Assembly (NCBI GenBank): GCA_963575745.1
Contig: CAUYUJ010004336.1
Location: 57,501 to 121,500, forward strand
Reading direction: 5' to 3'
DNA from: Prorocentrum cordatum
Taxonomy: Eukaryota; Sar; Dinophyceae; Prorocentrales; Prorocentraceae
DNA: 64,000 bases
A model generated the notes under the pieces. It did no database searches and had not been told where the DNA came from. It was given only the letters and a program-made list of their open reading frames with translations. The position numbers and the translations under genes are program-made. Positions 54,300 to 64,000 of this stretch are shown here, in pieces (the stretch's first letter is position 1; the number at the start of each line of letters is the position of its first letter).

Positions 54300-54495
54300 A
54301 TCCTCCGATTCGATTCGATTCGACTCCGATGGATTCCGATTCCGATTTGAGTCGATTTCGGATTCCGATTTGGGCTCCGATTTCTTATTGGACGCATACT
54401 AGCCTGCAGATTTCCGCCGATTCGACTTTTCCCGACTCGGCTGCCGATTTTTGCCGATCCGACTTATTTCGATCGCCGATCCGACTTATCGATTC
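54300..54495. repeat. degenerate CCGATT/TTCGAT hexamer repeat
   Basis: GATTCGATTCGATTCGACTC, TTCCGATTCCGATTTG and similar words at about 6-base spacing, becoming irregular to the right. Confidence 0.7.
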
Positions 54496-54554
54496 GATTC
54501 TGGGCTCCCCTGCCCCTGGCGTTGCCCCAGGTTTCTCGGAATTCCTCGGCACTG

Positions 54555-54870
54555 CTCGCCAAGCAATGCCAAGCCAGGCAGTGCCGAGCACCACAAAGCA
54601 GCGCGAAGCAGTGCAGAGCAATGCTAAGAGCAGCGATTCCAGGCAGCGCCAAGCCATGCCGAGCCATGCAAAGCCAAAGGATGCCAAACAATGCCAAACA
54701 ACGCCAGGCGATGCAAAGCAATGCCAAGCAATGAATCCAAGCAACGCAACGCAAAGCCAATGCTAAGCAACATCAAACAATACCAAGCAACGCCAACCAA
54801 TGCTAAGCAATGCCAAAAAATGCCAAGCAACGCTTTGAATAACATTGCCTTGCATTGCTCAGAACTGATT
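54555..54870. repeat. degenerate GCAATGCCAA decamer repeat
   Basis: About 30 variants of AAGCAATGCC and AAACAATGCC at 10-base multiples. On the minus strand the frames read W/C/A/L-rich peptides and are not genes. Related to 1-60 and 58815-58990. Confidence 0.75.
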
Positions 54871-55424
54871 CTAATTTCTTCGGAAGAAAGCAGACCCCAA
54901 ATTGGGTCGCGCCGGGTCGACTTCACTGCGGTACAACCCCAGATGCTTAATTTGGGGACGTTCCCAGAGGTCCCCAGAGTCTTCCGAAGACCCAAAGAGG
55001 ATCTACACCAATCAGGAATTTGTAAATCTTCGTGGGCCTCAAATTTCGCTCAAAAAAACAAGAGTCTGGACTGGACCCTGAGCGTTGCCTTGGAGCGTTT
55101 TTTCTTCGTGGAATGTTCATGTATCAGAATATGGACGTTAGTGGTTAAGAAGACGTCTGGTGTGAAGTCCGCTTTCTTGGCGTAGTAACGCTTTTAAACC
55201 AAAGCAGGGGTGCATCACGACTCCCGAAAAACATTGGAGAACCTCCCCCCCCTCGCCCTTCGAGGGCGACAAACGGAATTTGACAAGCTGGCACGGCCGA
55301 GCTTGCGAGGCACACGCGCGACATCATCGGCAGCGGCTTCGGCTCGCAGACGCCAGGGGAAGGAGGAGCATACTGGCGGATTGCACAGCCTTTGAGGGTA
55401 GCTGGTCCCCGCATCCTTTCCCTT
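54871..55424. other. no gene seen
   Basis: Less repetitive, lower-GC stretch following the decamer array. Its first 80 bases resemble window positions 75-130. No recognisable protein motif in any frame. Confidence 0.4.
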
Positions 55425-56118
55425 GTAAATAACACCTCCCTGTCGCACCCCGAGGCCAGTTTTTAGGGCGGGCCAGGCGTTTCGCCTGAGACTTCCTCAC
55501 CATGTATGACCCTGGAGCGTGGAAACTCACAAAAGTTTCACAGATGGAGGGCGACTGGTTTACAAAATATGGCTCTCGCTTTAGCGGCGCGCACATTCGT
55601 TTCCAAAAGTTGCAAGAGCTTCACGGATTGAGGGTGACTGGTTTTCAAAATGTGGTTCTCGCTGTAGCGCCGCGCTCATTCGTTTCCAACATGTTCAAGA
55701 GCTTCACGAACTGAAGGCGGTTCTTTTCAAAATGTGGTTCTCGCTTTAGCGCCGCGCACATGCGTTTTTAGAATTCACCAGACTTTCACGGATTCCCATG
55801 ATCAGCGTACCAGAAATGATGTTGTGGAAAGGATTCAGGGTTATGAGTGAGCAACAGTTACGTTGATTCGCGGTGGTGAAGTTCCAGGAATGGCGTTCTG
55901 GCATGATTCGGGATCGACGACACGTAGCAGTCAGGTAGATCGGTGGCGTTGGAATCCCGAGAACGATGTTTTGGCATGCTTCAGGGTCTTCAAACGGTTG
56001 TCTTCCAACAAGGCAGTTCCCTCAGTGGAAATGAACCCTTGTAGGTGCCTATGAAGATGGAGCTTGGAGGGAGGGTTTATTCCAACATCGTTGATGATTC
56101 TTGGGTTTACTCTGGCCC
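55425..56118 (-). mobile_element. composite minisatellite element, family 3, copy 2
   Basis: Inverted counterpart of 36426-37275: CTCCCTGTCGCACCCCGAGG and CGCCTGAGACTTCCTCACCA at the left, family 4 units at 55505-55790 (CTCGCTTTAGCGGCGCGCAC, AGCTTCACGGATTGAGG), CGTTGATTCGCGGTGGTGAA, ATCGTTGATGATTCTTGGGT at the right, then (CTC)n. Confidence 0.7.
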
Positions 56119-56195
56119 TCCTCCTCCTCCTCCCCCGCCTCCTCCCCCTCCTGCTCCTCCTCCTCCTCCTCCTCCTCCTCCTCCTCCTCGTCCCT
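56118..56195. repeat. (CTC)n microsatellite
   Basis: About 75 bases of CTC/CCT bordering the family 3 copy 2 element; TCC/TCG-rich sequence continues to about 56260. Confidence 0.9.
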
Positions 56196-56259
56196 CCTCT
56201 TCATCCTCCTCGGCCTCCTCGTCTCGTCGTCGTCCTCCTCCTCATCCTTATCATCCTCT

Positions 56260-57351
56260 TCCGCGGTTTCTTTTCTGGTGTCGACTAGATCCTTCTTGGG
56301 CGTGGCGACTTTTTGAGGTGCCGGAATGCGGAGGCTTGCCTTCTGGCTCCGGGAGACCGGCACCGTCCTGAATGTCGGCGGTCTCGGCGTGGTTCGTAGT
56401 ATTCGGGCCTCCTCGGGCGGCCTCGATGCCGCCATCGACACCACACCAGGGGGAGTGACATTCCCACGTTTGATCGGGCGGGTGGCAATGGGGGGGTGAC
56501 CCAGGTGGGGGGGGATGAAAGGGGCCCCCAGAAGGGGCCCCTTGGTCGGCCCCTTTTTCGGCCCCTGCTGGCTCCAAACGGGGCCCTAAATCAAGGGCAG
56601 GAAAAACGCCCCTACCCTGGTTTACGAGGCGCTGTGCGCTGAAACTCATGTGGGCTGACAGGGTAAACCCTGCGTGATGTGCCGCGTCCTGGCGGCTCTA
56701 GGCTTTGGGGGTTCCCAGGAAGTTTACAGACCACGCACTTGTAACCCAGTGCAGGGCCGTTTTTTCATCCCTCAACTAGAGGGCCCCTCCGGGGCTTTTT
56801 TTCTTCACCCCCCATGTGGGTCACCCCCCATGGCCACCCGCCCGAGCTGCAGCGATCGCCGGCGTCGGTGCCGGTGCCAGAGGCTCGGCCTCCAACGCCT
56901 CCGAGGGGGGAGGGGGGGGAGACTCGGGGGAGCGGCGCCCCGGAGGGCGGGAAGCCCCTCCCGCTGCAGCCGTCAGGGGAGGCATGGGCCCCCAGTCGCC
57001 CACTCATCGCCGACAGCGGGCGATGGCCCCGGCCTGCCCAGTAAAGGGGGCGCGGATTCGCTCTCGGGGGCCTGTCGCCGACCTACCGGCGATGTACCGC
57101 CGATGCCATGTCGAGGCAGCCCCCACCCCCCACGCCGGTCCCCCCCCCTGTCGTTCGGGGGTGGACAGAACCCCCAACAGTGACGCGTCGATGAGTGAAT
57201 TGTCCGTTTTCGGTTCTCGAGAGGGCGCCGTGGCCGCGAATTTTCCAGGCCTGCGCCCGCCAGGTTTGGGCCCCAGGTTGTTTTCACGAAACCACGTTTT
57301 GCTAAAGGGGGGCCTGTCGATGCAGCCCCCCCCATGCTGGTCCCCCCCTTA
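56260..57351. other. GC-rich stretch without a recognised gene
   Basis: Contains G and C homopolymer-rich patches (56485-56560, 56900-56930, 57110-57160). Frames are open on both strands but only from composition. Confidence 0.4.
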
Positions 57352-57477
57352 CTTGGCATCGCTCGGACGTGTTTATTCTTCTCGGCGAGAACCATCGAGG
57401 ACCATCCTGGAGCATCGAGCCAAAAAAAACACGCACGAAACCGAAAAACGCACGGGAACTGGACGTCCCAGCGAGAC
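57352..57477. mobile_element. foldback repeat with CATCGCTCGGACGT ends, copy 2
   Basis: CTTGGCATCGCTCGGACGTG at the left and GGAACTGGACGTCCCAGCGA at the right, with ACACGCACGAAACCGAAAAA inside. Same orientation as the copy at 25012-25140. Confidence 0.65.
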
Positions 57478-57549
57478 GACAGGCTTACAGGTCACACGAA
57501 ACCACGTTTTGGGCCCCAGGTCGTTCACACGAAACCACGTTTTACAGAA

Positions 57550-57708
57550 GGGAAAGAAACACACAGACACAATTAATCGTCGATTCCCCAGAAAATATGG
57601 GAAAATATGGGAAGTGGGGGGGGAAGACAAAAACCCCCCAAAATATGAGAAAATAGGGGGAATCTTTTTGTTTGTGTGTATTTATTTGTGTGTCCCAGGG
57701 CCCCTTCA
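57550..57708 (+). mobile_element. ACACACAGACACAAT repeat, copy 5
   Basis: GAAACACACAGACACAATTA, TCGTCGATTCCCCAGAAAAT, GGGAAAATATGGGAAGTGGG and TTATTTGTGTGTCCCAGGGC, the best preserved copy. Its two halves are inverted around AAAATATGGG/CATATTTT. Confidence 0.8.
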
Positions 57709-57897
57709 GTTTTACTAAAGGGGGGTCTCTCCCCCCCGTCTCGTTGCCCCTCCAGCCGCCGGCCGCAGCGCTGCCCAGCCGCCCGCGCGCCGCCCCGGAG
57801 GCGGGCGCCGGAGGCGCGGCCTGCCCCCCGCGGCACTCCTGCAGGGCGGAGCGGCGGAGACCCCGCGCCGAGCGAACTCCTCAGGTGCACGGGGCCA

Positions 57898-58020
57898 GCT
57901 CCTCCTCCTCCTCCTCCTCCTCCATCCTTCCTCCAGCTCCTCCTCCTCCTCCTCCTCCTCCTCTCCTCCTCCTCCTCCTCCTCCTCCTCCTCCTCCTCCT
58001 CCTCCTCCTCCTCCTCCTCC
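57898..58020. repeat. (CTC)n microsatellite
   Basis: About 120 bases of CTC with CATCCTTCCTCCAGC and TCTC interruptions. Confidence 0.95.
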
Positions 58021-58338
58021 GGGCGGTCGGCGGTGATACCCGATAGAACGCGTCGGGTGGGCGGGGCCATGTGGCACCCGTTCGGTTGTAGGCAGCACAC
58101 GCTCGGCTATAGCGCGCAGGTGCTCCCCGTGCCACGGGGGGCGGCCCGCAAACGCGGAGGCGCCCCGCTGGCCCATCGCCACGTCAACGACTGGTCGCGC
58201 GCCGCTGCCCGTGAAACGGCGGCCCCCGCTGCTGCCCTGCTTGGTCCCGCCCTGTGAGACGCCGGCGCGGTCGCCGCCGAGGCTCGCTCGCTGGGGACTC
58301 GGGGGGCTGGCGGCCTTGCGTCGCCGCGGGCACAGTCA

Positions 58339-58512
58339 AAACCCGCATGGTAAGGAAGGGCAACCTTCCCAAGGGTGCTCTTGCATCCTCGCCTCCTCGG
58401 CCCATCCTTGGCCACTCTCGTTGGCCGCCCCCCCGCTCGAGAAGCTTCGACATGGGCGTCCACGGCCCTTGCATCCTTAGCGCGCAGCCTGATGATACGG
58501 GTCGACTGTAGG
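58339..58512 (+). repeat. interspersed repeat of about 165 bp, copy 2
   Basis: Counterpart of 48981-49145, beginning GCATGGTAAGGAAGGGCAAC and ending GATACGGGTCGACTG. Confidence 0.5.
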
Positions 58513-58814
58513 ATCGACCTTTCGCCAGGGGGGCCCTTGGTGCGGGCCCACAGGTACCGCCCCAGCACCTGGCCTTGCGCGCTTGGGATTGGCCCCCCCG
58601 CGGCCCGCGAAAGCCGCTCACCGAAGGTCACTGGTGCGTGTAGCTGACTGTGGAAGCGGGGAGGGAGGGGCGGGGCTGAGGTGGGGAAGGGGGAGGGGGG
58701 AGAGGCATGGCCTGACCCCCTACCCCTCCCTCCCATCCCTCCCCCCCCATCCCTTACCATGGCGTCCTACCCCTCCCTCCCATCCTTTACAATGGCGTAG
58801 ATATCCTCTCCATT

Positions 58815-58990
58815 CGCGCAGCTGGATTTCGTAGCGTGGCATAGCACTACATAACATAACACGGCTTTGACGCAGCATGGCGCGGCTCTGCGTAGTCAAG
58901 CACTGCATATCATAGCACTGCAGCTGAAGGCATAGCATCGCACAGCGGAACACACCATAGCATTGCATTGCATGCTATGGCATTGCACTG
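58815..58990. repeat. diverged GCATAGCACT-type decamer repeat
   Basis: GCATAGCACT, GCATGGCGCG, CATAGCATTG and similar words, a distant relative of the 54555-54870 array. Confidence 0.55.
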
Positions 58991-59519
58991 GAAATGAGGC
59001 CACCGCTGCAGCGGAGGGAGAGGACAGGAGGAGCAGGGGAAGGGAGAGGGGGAGGATGGGCGGAGGCGAAGACACGCGGGGAGGGATGAAAAGGGGGGAG
59101 GAGAAGGGCAGGGGCGGGGGAAGATGTAGGCAGGGATAGGAGGAGGGGTCAGGCGATCGCAAACACCGATCAAGGGGGCGTGGAGTAGCGACGGGTCCCG
59201 TTTCCATGGGGAATCGTTGATTTTTGCCGCCGAACGAGGCGGCACTGGCCGCATTTTGGGGAGGGCACCTCCCCCGATCCATGGATTTGGCGACCGCGCG
59301 CCAAATCCATGGATCGCTAATCCATGTTTGCGCGCCCCCGAAGGGGGGGAGGGGAGAGGGAACGGGGATGAGAGGATCGGGTAGAGTGGGGCCAATCAAT
59401 TGGAGATGACAACGCATCGAAACTTTAAACATCTCGTTGACAAACCTAAGTGTTTTCAATCTTTAGTCTTCAGTGGCCTTCGGCCCATCCTGTCACCGTG
59501 CCTGGGTCGTGCACGAGAG

Positions 59520-59720
59520 GCCTCTGGATTTCTATTACGGCCTCTTGGGGGGCTCTTGGATGCCTCTCGGGAGCCTCCGGAGGCGTCTGTGGGCCTTCTG
59601 TGGGCCTCTTGTGGCCTCCCTGGAGCCTTGCTGACTGTCTCTGGGAGGGCTCGGAACTTCAGATTGAGGTCCTCCTTTCGAGCCCCTCTTGGAGGCCTCC
59701 GGGGCTCTCTTGGACGCCTC
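59520..59720. repeat. degenerate GCCTCTTGG repeats
   Basis: GGCCTCTTGGGGGGCTCTTG, GCCTCTCGGGAGCCTCCGG and similar words, the same class as 18985-19560. Confidence 0.55.
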
Positions 59721-59925
59721 TTGGGTCATCTACGACGCTCCCGAGCTCGAAAAAGGGAAGGCTTGCGAATGTCATGCGACAATTTCTCGGTGCCTCCATG
59801 GGCTGGGGCCCCTGGGGCCGATCCCCTGGGCCTCGAGGGCTGCCCGAGAGGCCCCAAGGAGAGCCCCAGGGCGGCACACCTGCATTCCTCCGCGAAATCC
59901 AGTGCAAGGTTTGGAATGCTGGCCG

Positions 59926-60065
59926 ACGAGCGACAGGCTGCCCGCGGGAGCCGATGGTTGCGTTTGCCGTCGCCACATTCGGCGCGAGCATCGACAGTTC
60001 GGGGTCCTGGGGCGCCGCCACGGCGCGGGAAGAACCTGCGCCTGCCTTCGAGGGGGGATAGTGTG
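59926..60065 (+). repeat. interspersed repeat of about 150 bp, copy 2
   Basis: Counterpart of 22735-22885: TTCGGCGCGAGCATCGACAG, GGGGCGCCGCCAC, CTTCGAGGGGGGATAG. Confidence 0.5.
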
Positions 60066-60389
60066 TGGCCGCCTCGGGTCACGCGGGACGCGCGGGTTCC
60101 AAGCCACGCCCCACGCCCACAGGGCGGGCGGCGCGGCCGGGTAGCGCCCGAGAGCGCCGAGAAGGGCTGGCTTGTTCTGGCTCTGGGCCCAAGAACATTG
60201 TCAAGGCTCTGCCCAGGAAGCTCAAAAAGGGATTTGAGGACAGTCGAAGAACAACAAGCATTGCATAGACGTTGGAGGGCCAAGCCGACCTGCTTCTAGA
60301 AAATTTCCCCGACGGTAGGACCCCACATGAGAATCTGTTTAGCTTACCCTTTGCCCTTTCCTCTTCCTCCTGGGGCTCCCGCCTGAGAC

Positions 60390-62369
<1,980 letters not shown>

Positions 62370-62475
62370 AATAGCTGGGGCCGATGCCAAATACCGCTCT
62401 CACGTCCTAGCCAAAGGCGTCGATGGACAAATTGGGTACCGTGACGCCCATGGACACTTGCAGGGTGGACACGTA

Positions 62476-62508
<33 letters not shown>

Positions 62509-62756
62509 GAAGAGAGAGAAACGCAATGTCTGTCTTGCCGGAAGACATTCCTCCCTGCTTCCCTCGCACCATTCCTTCCCTCGTCATTCCTTCCCTGCTT
62601 CCCTTTCCTCCATTCCTTCCCTCATCCTCCCTCTCTCTCCGTCCCTGTTCCCATTGAGAGAAAAGGACACGTGGCCGTTGCGTTCGGCGCGGTGCAAGGT
62701 CGGAGAAAGGGTAGATGTGTCTACGGCACGCTGCTGCTCTAGAGCAGGTCCCACAC

Positions 62757-62950
62757 GGCACTCCAGCAGAGGCGTCATTCCTCCGAGCTCCGCGCGGATG
62801 TCTCGGAGCGGCGTTGGGCCCTTCTAGGCGGCGCCTCGGGCGCCGCCCCCGGCGCGCTCCACGCGCTGGGGAGGGGGGCTCCAGCGCCGATCCAAAAATC
62901 GTTGCGGACCGCCGAGAAAGTACGAGCATGCTGCTGTTTTGTGCCTCCAG
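62757..62950. mobile_element. long-hairpin foldback element, copy 4, with two inner hairpins
   Basis: Outer arms are more diverged: CTCCGAGCTCCGCGCGGATG at the left and, inverted, TCTCGGCGGTCCGCAACGAT at the right; GGCACTCCAGCAG and GGCACAAAACAGCAG lie further out. The first inner hairpin is perfect (GGCGGCGCC-TCG-GGCGCCGCC); the second (CCGGCGCGC...ACGCGCTGG) has two mismatches. Confidence 0.7.
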
Positions 62951-63329
62951 ACACTCTAGCTCGCGCTTCGGGACTCGGCGGCGGATTCGCAGGCCCCCCG
63001 TACACGCGTGGAGCGCCTCAGGGTCGCTCCAGAAGCATTGCAGACCCTCCCTCACCCACCCCTGGCACCCCCATTCCCCCCCGCCACCACGAAGCCGACA
63101 TCCCCTGCATCTCTGCCGTTCCCTGCCCTGCCCAGCCCCTCCTCCGCCGCCACCTCCACATCGTTCTCATTTTACCGTTGTCCCCCGTTCTCGTTTGCCT
63201 TCTCATTGTCCCCATACCAATGCTTTGTATCAAAACCTTCCTTGTCTCACCACTGGGCGTGTCGGTAGCGCTTGCATGTTGCCCGTGTTTGTTTCACCGA
63301 TGAGCTTGAGAGTTCAAACAGTGATACAC

Positions 63330-63700
63330 GGATAGAGGGTGGGTCGATTTGTGTTTAGCATGTTTTGTTTTAGCGCTGCGCACTTGCGCGATGCTCGCTT
63401 AAGGGCCGCGCACATTCGTGGTAAAAGTTTTCGACTGCTACAGAGATGGAAGGCTGCTCCTTTTCAAAATTATGGTCTCGCCTTAGTGCCGCGCACATTC
63501 GTGTTAAAAGCTTGCGACAGCTACACAGGTGGAGGACGGGTAGATTTCAAAATGTGGAGATCGCCTAAGCGCCGCGCACATTCGTCATGAAAGCTTCCAA
63601 CACTTACGAGGGTGGAAGGAGGTTTCGTTTTCAAACCGCTCTCGCTCAAGAGTTCCCCGAAGATTGTGGCCAGAGGTGCAGCCACATCGTCAAGCGTTAC
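63330..63700 (-). repeat. family 4 minisatellite units, inverted
   Basis: GCGCCGCGCACATTCG or TGCCGCGCACATTCG, then AAAGCTT-like words, then GGTGGA or GATGGA, then TTTTCAAAA, at about 80-base spacing; the same unit as 36745-37160 on the opposite strand. Confidence 0.6.
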
Positions 63701-63826
63701 ACGGACAGGTGGGCATCACCGTTTCAAGATGGGGCTCTCGCTCGAGACCCTCATTGTGCTGGCCAGGAGCTGTAGAATACACAACAGCGACGCGGATGGA
63801 CACTTCTTTGCGCAGTTGGTGTAGCT

Positions 63827-64000
63827 TTAAGTCGGGCGTGTCCCCCTTACAGGGGGATTTTCGACGAAAATTGAAAAGTATTCAAAAAATATGCCCAAAT
63901 GGTCCAAAAATATTATTCCGAAATATTTAAAAAATAGTCCCCGGACTATGTTTTGACTATGTTTGAACATTCCGCCTGTAGAGGGACGGGCCCGACTTAA
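63827..64000. mobile_element. TTAA-ended foldback element, copy 3, at the window edge
   Basis: Left end TTAAGTCGGGCGTGTCCCCC then TTACAGGGGGATTTT; right end GTAGAGGGACGGGCCCGACT then TAA at the last base. AT-rich centre with TAGTCCCCGGACTATG, itself palindromic. Confidence 0.75.

Overview
The window looks like repeat-saturated nuclear DNA of a dinoflagellate, or a close relative. This is an inference. The two large retroelement reading frames have a dinoflagellate-like character: an endonuclease and reverse transcriptase polyprotein that also carries a DNA cytosine methyltransferase-like C-terminus, and LINE endonuclease fossils of the kind common in Symbiodiniaceae. The rest is GC-rich, rich in minisatellites and purine/pyrimidine microsatellites, and has no convincing host gene. 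I found no dinoflagellate spliced-leader sequence, rRNA or convincing tRNA.

Coding content is essentially three retrotransposons. (1) On the minus strand at about 14.2 to 0.95 kb lies a large LINE-like element. It has a coiled-coil ORF1 (14078 to about 10910, with a frame change at a C9 run) and a 2556-codon ORF2 (10589 to 2919) with the order RNase H, EEP endonuclease, reverse transcriptase, C2H2 fingers, methyltransferase-like domain. (2) On the plus strand at 15713-17239 is a decayed LINE endonuclease. (3) On the minus strand at 46.68-44.28 kb is a 5'-truncated but otherwise open LINE polyprotein: the end of the RT, a zinc knuckle, RNase H and a Cys-rich tail.

The rest, mainly 17-64 kb, is repeats of three kinds. 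(a) Trinucleotide microsatellites, mostly (GGA/TCC)n and some (GAT/ATC)n, tens to hundreds of bases long. (b) Foldback or MITE-like elements of about 125-200 bp in at least six families, each seen two to five times. The most striking has outer arms enclosing two small GC hairpins, a cross- or T-shaped fold. (c) Composite elements of 0.7-2 kb whose interior is a minisatellite array. Family 1 (33.2-35.1, 49.2-50.5 and 51.2-53.2 kb; units 89-90 bp) and family 2 (41.6-43.4 and 60.4-62.4 kb; units about 130-159 bp) share one plan: minisatellite, then (GAT)n, then (GGA)n, then a roughly 60-base tail that folds into two stem-loops. Stem sequences differ between families but pairing is kept. Family 3 (36.4-37.3 and 55.4-56.1 kb) is a third, inverted pair.

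No operons or host pathways are visible. The autonomous retroelement could supply enzymes to the non-autonomous repeats, but nothing in the sequence links a specific repeat family to a specific element.
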